The translations under genes were made by a program, and so were the position numbers. Under the pieces are notes generated by a model. The model did no database searches, was not told where the DNA came from, and worked only from the letters and a program-made list of their open reading frames with translations. A DNA stretch of 64,000 bases, taken from assembly GCF_001509485.1 (NCBI RefSeq), contig NZ_LLZI01000243.1:1-64000 (forward strand). Direction: 5' to 3'. This DNA is from Streptomyces sp. NRRL F-4489. GTDB taxonomy: Bacteria > Actinomycetota > Actinomycetes > Streptomycetales > Streptomycetaceae. Shown piece after piece: positions 16,028 to 24,096 of this stretch. Positions within the stretch are counted from its first letter, which is position 1. Each line of letters starts with the position of its first letter.

Positions 16028-17302
16028 ATGGAACTGGCGGCACTGTCCCCCGCCGAACTGGCCGACCGGCTCACCGCGCTGCGCGGCGAATACGACCGCC
16101 TCAAGGCCCGCGGGCTGCGCCTGGACCTGACCCGCGGCAAGCCGTCCGCCGCCCAACTGGAGCTGTCCCGCCCCTTGCTGGAGCTCCCGATCGCCGACGA
16201 CCACACCGCCCAGGACGGGACGGACTGTCGCAACTACGGCGGTCTGCAGGGCCTGCCGGAACTGCGCGCCGCGTTCGCCGGGCCGCTCCAGGTGCCTGCG
16301 GAGCAGCTGGTCGCCTTCGGCAACTCCAGTCTTGAGCTGATGTACGAGTGCGTGGTGGACGCCGTGCTGTTCGGCGTGCCCGGGTCCGCCGCGCCCTGGC
16401 CGCGGTCCGGTGGTACGGCCATGCTCTGCCCGGTGCCTGGATACGACCGCCACTTCGCGCTCTGCGAGAAGCTGGGCATCGACATGATCACCGTCCCGAT
16501 GACCGACACCGGGCCGGACATGGACGAGGTGGAACGCCTGGCCGCCGACGAACGCGTCAAGGGCATCTGGTGCGTACCGAAGTACAGCAACCCCACCGGT
16601 GTCACCTTCTCCGACGAGACGGTACGGCGCCTGGCCGCGATGGAGACCGCCGCCCCTGACTTCCGCATCTTCTGGGACAACGCCTACGCCGTACACGGCA
16701 TGGCGGAGGCGGACGAGCCGCTGGCTGACGTGCTGAGCCTGTGTGCGGAACGCGGCCATCCCGACCGGGCGTTCGTGTTCGGATCGACATCGAAGATCAC
16801 CACGGCCGGCAGCGGTGTGGCGTTCTTCGGCTCCTCGCCCGCCAACGTCGACTGGCTGCTGGGCCACTTCGCCAAGCGCACCATCGGCCCGGACAAGCTC
16901 AACCAGCTCCGGCACGCCCGCTTCCTGCCCGACGCGCCGGCCGTACGGGCCCATATGGCGCGCCACGCGGAGGTGCTGCGGCCCAAGTTCGAGCTGCTGC
17001 ACACCGTACTGGAGAAGCGGCTCGGCGGCACCGGCGTCGCCTCCTGGACCCGGCCGCGGGGCGGCTACTTCGTCAGCCTGGACGTCCCGGACGGCTGCGC
17101 GACCCGCGTGGTCCGCCTGGCGGCGGACGCGGGCATCGCGCTGACCCCCGCCGGCGCCCCCTTCCCCTACGGCAAGGACCCCCGGGACCGCACCCTCCGC
17201 CTGGCCCCCAGCTATCCCACCCTGGAACAACTCCACGAGGCGGCGTCGGGCCTGGCCTTGTGCATCGAACTCGCTGCGGTGGAGCGACTGGCGGCGGGGT
17301 GA
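16028..17302 (+). CDS. PLP-dependent aminotransferase, aspartate-type, 424 aa
   Basis: Fold-type I aminotransferase that moves an amino group between an amino acid (probably aspartate or an aromatic one) and a 2-oxo acid. Motifs in order: Y-G-G-L-Q-G-L-P-E-L-R (70-80), K-Y-S-N-P-T-G (185-191), D-N-A-Y-A-V-H (218-224), and S-T-S-K-I-T with K256 as the pyridoxal-phosphate lysine, then R-L-A-P-S-Y near the C-terminus. The K-Y-S-N-P-T-G and long N-terminus match the actinobacterial group related to Rv3565-type enzymes. ATG 16028 follows GAGGAAGGA; the upstream frame is made of the 19-bp repeats. No pathway genes are adjacent. Confidence 0.87.
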   Translation: MELAALSPAELADRLTALRGEYDRLKARGLRLDLTRGKPSAAQLELSRPLLELPIADDHTAQDGTDCRNYGGLQGLPELRAAFAGPLQVPAEQLVAFGNSSLELMYECVVDAVLFGVPGSAAPWPRSGGTAMLCPVPGYDRHFALCEKLGIDMITVPMTDTGPDMDEVERLAADERVKGIWCVPKYSNPTGVTFSDETVRRLAAMETAAPDFRIFWDNAYAVHGMAEADEPLADVLSLCAERGHPDRAFVFGSTSKITTAGSGVAFFGSSPANVDWLLGHFAKRTIGPDKLNQLRHARFLPDAPAVRAHMARHAEVLRPKFELLHTVLEKRLGGTGVASWTRPRGGYFVSLDVPDGCATRVVRLAADAGIALTPAGAPFPYGKDPRDRTLRLAPSYPTLEQLHEAASGLALCIELAAVERLAAG

Positions 17303-17337
17303 CTGGCGGAGGGACGAGTCACCCCAGGCACAGGCAC

Positions 17338-17391
17338 AGGCACATCCACAGTCACAACAGACGCAGGCACAGCCACAGTCACGACAGACGC
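17338..17391 (+). repeat. Two tandem 27-bp repeats with a CAGGCACA core
   Basis: A 27-bp unit starting AGGCACA and ending ACAGACGC occurs at 17338-17364 and 17365-17391, with a third partial copy after it and a CAGGCA run (17325-17340) before it. It fills most of the 148-bp gap between the aminotransferase and the GNAT gene. Confidence 0.85.
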
Positions 17392-17450
17392 AGACACAGT
17401 CACCGAAACAGCGACGGAAAGCCGGCTACGGCCGGCCGTGGAGGGCCAGA

Positions 17451-18011
17451 ATGTTCGCGATACCCCTGGGAGACGACGGTGCGGAGCTGCGGCCGCTGGA
17501 GCCATGGCAGGCCGAGGAGTTCCTAGCCCATATCGACCGCGGCCGGGAGTTCATCGGCCGCTACAACGGTCTGCCCGACGTCGTCACCGACCTGGAGTCC
17601 AGCCGCGCGTACCTCCGCTCGTACGCGGAGAAGGCCGCCACCGACACCGGCCGGATCTACGGCATCCGCAGCGATGGCGAACTGGTCGGCGCGATCCTGC
17701 TGCGCACGATGGACACCGAACAGGGCGTGGCCGAGGCGGGCTGCTGGCTGGAGCCGTCGGCCGCGGGCCGGGGCCTGGTCACCCGAGCCGTCCGCGCGGT
17801 GATCGACTGGGCCGTCGAGGAACGCGGCATCCACCGCATCGAGTGGTGGGTCTCGGCGAAAAACGAGCCCAGCATCGCGGTCGCCCGCCGGCTCGGCATG
17901 ACCAAGGAAGGCGTACTGCGCGAAAGCTATCTGTACCGCGGCGAACGGCACGATATGGAGATCTGGTCGGTACTGGCCCCGGAGTGGCGGGCGCACAGAC
18001 AGCGGGATTGA
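17451..18011 (+). CDS. GNAT acetyltransferase, RimJ/RimL-like, 186 aa
   Basis: Transfers acetyl from acetyl-CoA to an amine, in this subgroup often a protein N-terminus. A-G-C-W-L-E-P-S-A-A-G-R-G-L-V forms the acetyl-CoA pyrophosphate loop (about residues 99-113), the E-W-W-V-S-A-K-N-E-P-S strand and V-A-R-R-L-G-M-T-K-E-G complete motif B, and R-G-E-R-H-D-M-E-I-W-S-V-L is the usual C-terminal strand of ribosomal-protein serine acetyltransferase homologues. ATG 17451 has GGAGGG 5 nt upstream. Substrate not predictable. Confidence 0.87.
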   Translation: MFAIPLGDDGAELRPLEPWQAEEFLAHIDRGREFIGRYNGLPDVVTDLESSRAYLRSYAEKAATDTGRIYGIRSDGELVGAILLRTMDTEQGVAEAGCWLEPSAAGRGLVTRAVRAVIDWAVEERGIHRIEWWVSAKNEPSIAVARRLGMTKEGVLRESYLYRGERHDMEIWSVLAPEWRAHRQRD

Positions 18012-18347
18012 GCGCACCGGCAGAAGGATTGAACGCCGCAGACAGCGGTTCCGGCCGGTACAGGCAGGAGGCGCTGAGCGGCCCAGGCGGCATCGCCAAA
18101 CTGTGCGGCCGTGAGGTGGGCCCGCCGGGTACGCGTACCGCATACCGTGTCCGGCCGGGCACGCTACGGAATACCCGCCGTTCCCGCCGCCACGGGTGGC
18201 GCCGGGCGGTGGCACGGTCGTAGCCTGCTCCAACAGAGAGGCAGCGACGCCCCGCGGGGCGATGTCCGGCCCGTGACGGTGACCGTACCCTGCGTCGCGA
18301 CCGATGTCCGAAGTATCCAGACCCCACGAAGCGGCGGAGGAGCGGAT
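18012..18347. other. Intergenic region before secreted protein
   Basis: No gene is supported. The gap holds a short palindrome CCCCGCGGGG near 18250 and a TACCCT hexamer near 18287 that may be the -10 of the gene at 18348. No convincing terminator follows the GNAT gene. Confidence 0.5.
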
Positions 18348-18836
18348 ATGGGATCTCACAGGGCAACGGCATCACTCATGGTCTGTGCCGGTGCGGCACT
18401 GGCGGCGGTCAGCCTGGCGGCGCCCGCGTACGCCGCTCCGGCGCGGTCCGGCCGCGACCGGGTCGCGGTCATCGACTGCACCGGCAACGCCCGGGTCAAA
18501 CCCGGCAACTTCATTCTCGCCTGCGGCGACGGCAACAACGTCCTGACGTCCCTGCACTGGTCGCAATGGCGGTCCAGGGCCGCGCTCGGCGAGGGAACGG
18601 ACCTGGTCAACGACTGCCGGCCGTACTGCGCCGCCGGGCACTTCCACGGCTATCCGGTACGCGTCCGCTTCGACACCCCGCAGCGCCGCACCGGCCACAC
18701 CGGCCAGTGGCGCTACACCCGGGTCACCCTGATCTACCCGGCCAACCGCCCGTCCGGCACCCCGCGCGTGGTCACCTTGCCGCTCTGGACGGGCCCCACC
18801 AGCGCCCCCGGCCCCTCCGGCCCCACCGGCCGCTGA
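18348..18836 (+). CDS. Small secreted protein, 162 aa
   Basis: Hypothetical exported protein. A signal peptide with core M-V-C-A-G-A-A-L-A-A-V-S-L-A and A-P-A-Y-A-A-P-A cleavage near residue 28 leads to a mature domain containing four cysteines (D-C-T-G-N, L-A-C-G-D, N-D-C-R-P-Y-C), several W residues and H-F-H-G-Y-P-V-R-V-R-F. Streptomyces encode many copies of such C-G-D-G-N proteins; the role is not known. ATG 18348 is preceded by GGAGGAGCGG. The tail is Pro/Gly-rich. A 14-bp-stem hairpin follows the gene. Confidence 0.8.
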   Translation: MGSHRATASLMVCAGAALAAVSLAAPAYAAPARSGRDRVAVIDCTGNARVKPGNFILACGDGNNVLTSLHWSQWRSRAALGEGTDLVNDCRPYCAAGHFHGYPVRVRFDTPQRRTGHTGQWRYTRVTLIYPANRPSGTPRVVTLPLWTGPTSAPGPSGPTGR

Positions 18837-18904
18837 CGAAACGGACTGCCCCGTCACGCCGACCGGCCCGCGCACCAGTCACCACATCCCACAACACCAC
18901 CGCA

Positions 18905-18940
18905 GCGGCTCGCCGCCCCCACCACCGGGCGGCGAGCCGC
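18905..18940 (+). terminator. Perfect 14-bp-stem hairpin
   Basis: GCGGCTCGCCGCCC (18905-18918) and GGGCGGCGAGCCGC (18927-18940) pair perfectly around an 8-nt loop, 68 bp after the secreted protein's stop codon. This is the strongest terminator-like structure in the window. Confidence 0.75.
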
Positions 18941-19323
18941 CGTCGTAGCGCGGCGAGCCCCTGCCGCAATGCTCAACGGGCACCAGCAGATCATCCACTG
19001 GCACAGGCGCTGGACGCCCTGAGGCCCTTCCACCGCATCAACCACCCCATCGCCAAATCCCCTGGTCAGAGCATTTATTGAGGTTGAAACGAGGGGTTCA
19101 CGCAGCGGCCCGGCGGCGCCCGTTGGGTGCGGTAGCGTCTGGCCGCATCACCCCGTGACGGAGGCCAACGCGGACCTGCCAGGCGGCCGGTCACCGACGT
19201 GTGCCTGGCCGGGCGCCAGGCACCAGCCCGCGACCGCCACGGCGCCCGTCAGGGCGTGGCAGACGCTCCACAAGAGCCGCCCGCCCCCCGCAACACACCC
19301 ACCACCCCAGGGAACGAGAAACG
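18941..19323. other. 5-prime region of the metQNI operon
   Basis: About 380 bp with no gene. A less GC-rich patch (CATTTATTGAGGTTGAAACG) lies near 19070, and TAGCGT near 19133 could be a -10. GTGCCTGGC-(5 nt)-GCCAGGCAC at 19201-19223 forms a 9-bp hairpin built from the recurrent TGCCTGG word. I could not fold a SAM or other known methionine riboswitch by eye. Confidence 0.5.
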
Positions 19324-20271
19324 ATGCACCACGCCACCCCGCCGCACCCCACCACCGCCTCGCGCCCCCGGACCAGACACCAGGCCGCGCCGCGCCGCCG
19401 GGCCCTGTTCGCGGGCGCGACCGCGGCCGTCACCGCCGCCGCCCTCGCCCTGCTCACCGCGGGCTGCGGCACCTCCGGCGCCGAGGCGCACCGCATCCGG
19501 GTCGGGGTGAGCGGCGACTCCACCGAGTGGGACGTCCTGGCCAAGGAGGCCAAGAAACAGGGACTCGACGTCGAAGTGGTGCCCTTCGACGACTACTCGC
19601 TGCCCAACAAGGCACTGGCCGCCGGCGACATCGACCTCAACGCCTTCCAGCACCTGGTCTTCCTCGCCCAGTCCAACACCGAGAACGGCACCGACATCGT
19701 CCCGCTGGCACCCACCAGCGTGGTCCCCATGGGCCTGTACTCCAAGAAGGCCCGGAAGCTCGCCGACCTCCCGGACGGTGCCCGGATCGCGCACCCCAAC
19801 GACCCCGCCAACGAAGGCCGCGCCCTGCGCCTGCTGGCCCGCGCGAAACTGATCGAACTCAAGCCGGGCACCGGCCTCTACGCCACCGCCGACGACATCG
19901 CCGCCAACCCCCGCCACCTGCGCTTCACCCCCGTCAACGCCCAGCAGACACCGCGCCTGCTCGCCGACGTTGACGCGGCGGTCATCAACGACGGCGTCGC
20001 CACCCTCGCCGGTATCCGCGCCGGCACCGCCCTCTTCAACGACGACCCGCGCAGTCCCGATGTCCGCCCCTACATCAACGTCATCGCAGCCCGCGCGGCG
20101 GACCGGGACAACGCGGACTACGCCAAGGTCGTCAAGCTCTACGCGAGCAAGCCCGTACAGGACGAGGCCCGCCGCACCTCCAACGGCACCGCCGTCCACC
20201 TCGACCTCTCCGCCGCCGAACTGGCCAAGGAACTGGCCCACGTCACCCGGCAGCTCAAGGGGGCCTCGTGA
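19324..20271 (+). CDS. metQ: Methionine ABC transporter substrate-binding lipoprotein MetQ, 315 aa
   Basis: NlpA-family lipoprotein that captures methionine outside the membrane for the MetNI importer. Signal sequence ends in the lipobox L-L-T-A-G-C with C48 lipidated. The mature protein has the family pattern: I-R-V-G-V-S-G, D-Y-S-L-P-N-K-A-L-A-A-G-D-I-D-L-N-A-F-Q-H, an N-D-P-A-N-E-G-R-A-L-R-L-L segment and V-I-N-D-G-V-A. ATG 19324 follows GAACGAGAAACG, and the stop overlaps the metN start by 4 bp, so the three genes form one coupled operon. Confidence 0.93.
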   Translation: MHHATPPHPTTASRPRTRHQAAPRRRALFAGATAAVTAAALALLTAGCGTSGAEAHRIRVGVSGDSTEWDVLAKEAKKQGLDVEVVPFDDYSLPNKALAAGDIDLNAFQHLVFLAQSNTENGTDIVPLAPTSVVPMGLYSKKARKLADLPDGARIAHPNDPANEGRALRLLARAKLIELKPGTGLYATADDIAANPRHLRFTPVNAQQTPRLLADVDAAVINDGVATLAGIRAGTALFNDDPRSPDVRPYINVIAARAADRDNADYAKVVKLYASKPVQDEARRTSNGTAVHLDLSAAELAKELAHVTRQLKGAS

Positions 20272-21161
20272 CCACCCGCGAGCAACAGCAACAGCAACAG
20301 TCCGCCACCCCCACCCCCACTCCCACCCCGCGCCCCCTCATTGAACTCCGCGAGGTCAGCAAGGAGTTCCCGGGCGGGACGATCGCAGTCGACCAGGTCT
20401 CCCTGACCGTCGAACCAGGCAGCGTCTTCGGCATCGTCGGCCACAGCGGCGCCGGCAAGTCCACCCTGCTGCGCCTGATCAACCTGCTGGAGGCCCCCAC
20501 CGCAGGCACCGTCACCGTGGCCGGACAGGAACTCACCGCACTGGGCGCCCGCCAACTCCGCGCCGCCCGGCGGGACATCGGGATGGTCTTCCAGCAGTTC
20601 AACCTCTTCCGCTCCCGGACTGTCCTGGGCAACGTCGCCTATCCGCTGCGCCAGGCAGGCGTCGCCCGGGAAACGGCCCGCGAACGCGCCCGCCAGGCAC
20701 TCCACTTCGTCGGCCTGACCGGCCAGGCCGACCGCTACCCCGAACAGCTCTCCGGCGGCCAGCGCCAGCGCGTCGGCATCGCCCGCGCCCTGGCGACCGA
20801 GCCGCGCGTCCTGCTCTGCGACGAGGCCACCTCCGCACTGGACCCGCAGACCACCCAGGAGGTGCTCGCACTGCTCCGCCGGGTCAACGACGAACTGGGC
20901 ATCACCATCGTGCTGATCACCCACGAGATGGAGGTGGTCCGCGCGCTCTGCGACCGGATGGCCGTACTGGACGCCGGCCGGATCGTCGAAACCGGCCCGG
21001 TCCGCCGGCTGTTCACCGCGCCCGAGCACCCCACCACCCAGGCATTCGTACGCAGCGCCGTATACGCCTCGCCGCTCCTGGACCTGCTCCCCGAACTGCT
21101 GCGCAAACACGGCGTGGACGCGTCCACCGCCGCCTCCGTCCTGGCGGAGGTGGGCGCGTGA
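20268..21161 (+). CDS. metN: Methionine ABC transporter ATPase MetN, 297 aa
   Basis: ATP-binding subunit that drives methionine import. Walker A G-H-S-G-A-G-K-S-T, Q-loop V-F-Q-Q-F-N, signature L-S-G-G-Q, Walker B L-L-C-D-E-A-T-S-A-L-D and the H-E-M-E-V-V switch are intact. The N-terminus carries a poly-Gln/(Thr-Pro) stretch (residues 6-22) encoded by simple repeats. After the nucleotide-binding domain only about 30 residues remain, so the C-terminal NIL domain that gives methionine trans-inhibition in E. coli MetN is absent. GTG 20268 overlaps the metQ stop (GTGA) and its own stop overlaps metI in the same way. Confidence 0.92.
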   Translation: MTTREQQQQQQSATPTPTPTPRPLIELREVSKEFPGGTIAVDQVSLTVEPGSVFGIVGHSGAGKSTLLRLINLLEAPTAGTVTVAGQELTALGARQLRAARRDIGMVFQQFNLFRSRTVLGNVAYPLRQAGVARETARERARQALHFVGLTGQADRYPEQLSGGQRQRVGIARALATEPRVLLCDEATSALDPQTTQEVLALLRRVNDELGITIVLITHEMEVVRALCDRMAVLDAGRIVETGPVRRLFTAPEHPTTQAFVRSAVYASPLLDLLPELLRKHGVDASTAASVLAEVGA

Positions 21162-21823
21162 TCCAGCAGGACTGGAGCCTGGTCTGGCCCAAGATCCTCC
21201 AAGCCACCGGCGAAACGCTCTACATGGTCCTGGCCACCCTCGCCCTCGCCGGACTGCTCGGCCTGGCCGTCGGACTGGCCCTCTACGCCACCCGCAAGGG
21301 CGGAATCCTCCAGCAGCGGGCCGTCTTCGCCGTCCTGAGCACCCTGGTCAACATCGTCCGGCCGGTGCCCGCGCTGATCGCGATCGTCGTACTCTCCCCG
21401 CTGACAAGGAAGTTGATCGGCACCGCGGTCGGCACCGACGCGGTGGTCCTCCCGATGACGGTGATCGCCACGTTCGGCGTGGCCCGCATCGTCGAGAGCA
21501 ATCTGCTCGCCGTCGAACCAGGCGTCATCGAGGCGGCCCGCGCCATGGGCACCGGCCCCGTGCGGATCCTGCTGACGGTCCTCGTCCCCGAGGCACTGGG
21601 ACCGCTGATCCTGGGGATGACGTTCATGCTGGTCGCCCTGATCGACTTCTCCGTCATCGCGGGCACGGTGGGCGGCGGAGGCGTCGGCAACCTCGCCATC
21701 ACCCATGGCTATCTGCGCTTCGACACCCGGGTGATGGTGGTGACCGTCGTCATCCTGATCGTCCTCGTCCAGGCCGCCCAACTCCTGGGGAACGCACTGT
21801 CGCGCAAGGTCCTCAGGCGCTGA
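21158..21823 (+). CDS. metI: Methionine ABC transporter permease MetI, 221 aa
   Basis: Membrane subunit of the methionine importer. Five hydrophobic helices are visible, and the coupling loop carries the EAA-type motif A-A-R-A-M-G-T-G-P-V-R-I-L-L near residues 128-141, which docks onto MetN. R-P-V-P-A-L-I and V-G-G-G-G-V-G-N-L-A are typical MetI segments, and length is normal. GTG 21158 overlaps the metN stop, giving tight stoichiometry. The operon probably ends here; no terminator was seen in the following 180 bp. Confidence 0.93.
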   Translation: MIQQDWSLVWPKILQATGETLYMVLATLALAGLLGLAVGLALYATRKGGILQQRAVFAVLSTLVNIVRPVPALIAIVVLSPLTRKLIGTAVGTDAVVLPMTVIATFGVARIVESNLLAVEPGVIEAARAMGTGPVRILLTVLVPEALGPLILGMTFMLVALIDFSVIAGTVGGGGVGNLAITHGYLRFDTRVMVVTVVILIVLVQAAQLLGNALSRKVLRR

Positions 21824-22005
21824 CGGCGGTGCAGCAGCGGATGGCGCTGACGACGGCATGGGCCACGGCGTACGGGGTCGGCCGGGCCGGGGTCCGCCCC
21901 TTGAGCCCGGCCCGGGGCCGCGGACCGGCGTCGGATACCCTGACCGCCGTCGTCGTAGCGCCGCCGTGGCCGCCGATCCGCAGCGGCCGATCCGCAGAGG
22001 GAGAC

Positions 22006-22539
22006 ATGCACAAGACGCACCGACTGGTACACGCGGGACTTGTGACGCTGCTCGTCGCCGGGCTGAGTGCCTGCGGCGGCGGGACGAACGGTGCCGCGGG
22101 ACACCAGACCGGTGACGGCCGCGGCGCCGGCGGGACCGGGAGCGGCCAGGACGCCCCGCCCCAGCAGGACCGCGTCTCCGGGCTCCGCGCCGGCGTCCGC
22201 CACCTCAGCCGGCGAACGGTCCAGGCCACCCGCCCGCACCTGGTCACCACCTGCACGCCCGCCACCCGGCAGGTCAAGCACACCAAGCGCAGCGGCCGCA
22301 GCAAGAAGACCTGGTACACCACCGAGCACTACCAGGACTGCCACAAGACGCCCCAAGGCACCGAGACGTACCGCAGGGTGATCCGCCCGGAGCGGTGGTG
22401 CGTGGCCCTGGACGACGTCAACGGCAACAAGCAGCGCGACAACGTCTGGTACCGCGTCACCTACCCGACCTACAACCAGGCACTCGGCAGCGACAACCAC
22501 GCCCCGCTGCGCTTCACGCCCATGGGAACGGGCTGCTGA
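22006..22539 (+). CDS. Lipoprotein of unknown function, 177 aa
   Basis: Predicted surface lipoprotein: the signal sequence ends V-A-G-L-S-A-C with C23 as the lipid site, followed by a Gly/Ser/Gln-rich flexible linker. The C-terminal domain (about 65-177) has four cysteines (T-T-C-T, Q-D-C-H, R-W-C-V, T-G-C) likely to pair, Lys/Arg-rich strands and a D-D-V-N-G-N-K-Q-R-D-N stretch that resembles a calcium-loop. I do not recognise the family. ATG 22006 is preceded by CAGAGGGAG. It follows metI by 182 bp and may be independent of it. Confidence 0.72.
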   Translation: MHKTHRLVHAGLVTLLVAGLSACGGGTNGAAGHQTGDGRGAGGTGSGQDAPPQQDRVSGLRAGVRHLSRRTVQATRPHLVTTCTPATRQVKHTKRSGRSKKTWYTTEHYQDCHKTPQGTETYRRVIRPERWCVALDDVNGNKQRDNVWYRVTYPTYNQALGSDNHAPLRFTPMGTGC

Positions 22540-22543
22540 CAGT

Positions 22544-22608
22544 ACGTCAGAAGCGTCGCACGTCAGAAGCGACGCAGGTCAGAAGCGTCGCACGTCAGAA
22601 AGCGCCGC
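22544..22608. repeat. Four tandem 16-bp repeats between convergent genes
   Basis: ACGTCAGAAGCGTCGC (22544), ACGTCAGAAGCGACGC (22560), AGGTCAGAAGCGTCGC (22576) and a 17-bp variant (22592) run head to tail. The array occupies nearly the entire gap between the lipoprotein stop (22539) and the stop of the convergent hydrolase (22621). Confidence 0.9.
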
Positions 22609-22620
22609 CCCACTTGCTCG

Positions 22621-23388
22621 CTACGCACCCGCCGGAAGCGTCCGGCTCAGCAGATCCAACAGCGCCTGCCAGTGCCGCTCATTGGCCTCGGCGTGGTACG
22701 CGGCGGTGTCGGGCTGGGTGTAGCCGTGGTGGGCACCCTCGTACAGCTCGCTGCGGTACCGCACGCCCGCCGCGTCCAGCGCGCCTTCCAGCGTCTCGAT
22801 GTGCTCGGCCGTCATGGACTGGTCGTGGTCGGCGTGGCCGAAGTACAGCTCCGCCGTGATCGGTCGGAGGAGCCGGTGCGGGCTGTCCTCGGCGTCGGTC
22901 ACCAGCCGCCCGGCGTGGAACGAGGCCGCCGCCGCGACCCGGTCGGGGAAGGCCGCCGCGGTCCGTACGGCCAGGACGCCGCCCATGCAGTAACCGGTGG
23001 TGCCGACCGGCCCGTCGCTGACCAGCGGCGAGCCCGCCAGCCAGCCGAGATAGGCGCCGGCATCGCGCATCGCCCGCTCGGGGGTGAGGGCCTGCATGAT
23101 CGGGGCGAGCTTCCCGAAGATGTCCGGCCGCTCGGCCGGGTTGATGTGGTCGGGCAGTTCCACGAGCGGGGCACGCCCCGCCCGGTACAGGACGTTGGGA
23201 ACGAGCACCGTGTAGCCGTGCCCGGCCAGTCGCCTGGCCATCTCCTCCAGCGCGGGGCGCAGCCCGAAGGCGTCCATGTACAGCAGGACGCCGGGGTGCG
23301 GTGCGCCGTCGTCGGGGTGGGCGAGATAGGCGTCGGCGGTCCCGTCCGGAGTGGGGAGGTCGAGCGAGGCTGCGTGCACGTTGGTCAT
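22621..23388 (-). CDS. Dienelactone hydrolase family protein, 255 aa
   Basis: Alpha/beta hydrolase with a cysteine nucleophile: T-G-Y-C-M-G-G (C near residue 134) is the dienelactone-hydrolase elbow, and E-G-A-H-H-G-Y near the C-terminus supplies the histidine. L-L-Y-M-D-A-F-G-L-R near residue 37 forms the oxyanion region. These enzymes open lactone rings in aromatic degradation, but many act on other esters, so the substrate is open. ATG 23388 has AAAGG upstream and matches the usual N-terminal length; ATG 23403 adds five residues. No other catabolic genes adjoin it. Confidence 0.85.
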   Translation of the reverse strand: MTNVHAASLDLPTPDGTADAYLAHPDDGAPHPGVLLYMDAFGLRPALEEMARRLAGHGYTVLVPNVLYRAGRAPLVELPDHINPAERPDIFGKLAPIMQALTPERAMRDAGAYLGWLAGSPLVSDGPVGTTGYCMGGVLAVRTAAAFPDRVAAAASFHAGRLVTDAEDSPHRLLRPITAELYFGHADHDQSMTAEHIETLEGALDAAGVRYRSELYEGAHHGYTQPDTAAYHAEANERHWQALLDLLSRTLPAGA

Positions 23389-23546
23389 CTCCGCACCTTT
23401 CATCAGGCAGACATGCGTCCGGGCGGCCCGCAGAGCGCGCCGCCCTCGCCGGCGGTTGCCACCGGCGTGATCCCCACACCGTAACTCCTGCCGATCCCGT
23501 CCCGATCCCGCTTCCCGATAACGGGCCGATGCCGCACGTCAGGCGG

Positions 23547-23849
23547 TCACTCCGACGCTTCCCGCGCCGCCGCGACGATCCGTTCCAGGGCCGTGGCGTG
23601 CCGCCGGAATGCCTGGCGACCCTGCCCGGTGAGGCGGATGTGGGTGGTTCGACCGATGCGGTTCCGGGTCTTGCGGACCTCTACGTACCCGGCCTCGGCC
23701 AGTGCGGAAAGCTGCTTGGACAGCGCCGAGTCGCTGGTGCCCACGCTGTCCCGTACGAATCCGAACTCCACCCAGTCGGCCGGTGCCAGCAGTGCCACGA
23801 TCGACAACCGGGCCGGGACGTGCAGAAACTCATCGAAATCGGGATCCAT
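23547..23849 (-). CDS. Winged-helix transcriptional regulator, 100 aa
   Basis: Small winged-helix regulator with one domain: F-V-R-D-S-V-G-T-S-D-S-A-L-S-K-Q-L-S-A-L forms the DNA recognition helix, and E-V-R-K-T-R-N-R-I-G-R-T-T-H-I-R-L-T is the wing. Such MarR/ArsR-like proteins bind DNA as dimers. ATG 23849 gives the normal family length and has GGAAGAGG upstream; the long frame to 24062 is not needed. An inverted repeat TACTTTC-7-GAAAGTA about 100 bp upstream is the probable binding site. Confidence 0.82.
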   Translation of the reverse strand: MDPDFDEFLHVPARLSIVALLAPADWVEFGFVRDSVGTSDSALSKQLSALAEAGYVEVRKTRNRIGRTTHIRLTGQGRQAFRRHATALERIVAAAREASE

Positions 23850-23951
23850 CAGCCGCGCCTCTTCCGGGCCTGTTCCGGGCCTGCCGGCCCGCCAGGGCGG
23901 AGGTCCTTTCCTCGCCGGACATGACTGTCCAGGGATCCCCTCGCCCGACCT

Positions 23952-23972
23952 TACTTTCTCCGGAGGAAAGTA
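23952..23972. promoter_or_regulatory. Inverted repeat TACTTTC-N7-GAAAGTA
   Basis: Seven-bp arms TACTTTC and GAAAGTA flank the 7 bp TCCGGAG. It lies upstream of the winged-helix regulator on its promoter side and is AT-rich against a GC-rich background, as expected for an autoregulatory operator. Confidence 0.55.
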
Positions 23973-24096
23973 GCATGAGGGTGCCGTGCGGCGAGGGAGG
24001 GGGAAGGGGGGCCGGGGCTCGACGGGCGGTGCGGGGCCGACTGCCGGACGGCGGACCCGCACCGCTCCACGCCACCGCGTACGGGGCGGGGCCGGG

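Noticed and set aside
18941..19323. SAM or other riboswitch before metQNI
   Set aside because: No P1-P4 layout or conserved core of SAM-I/II/IV aptamers could be recognised; only the TGCCTGGC hairpin is clear.
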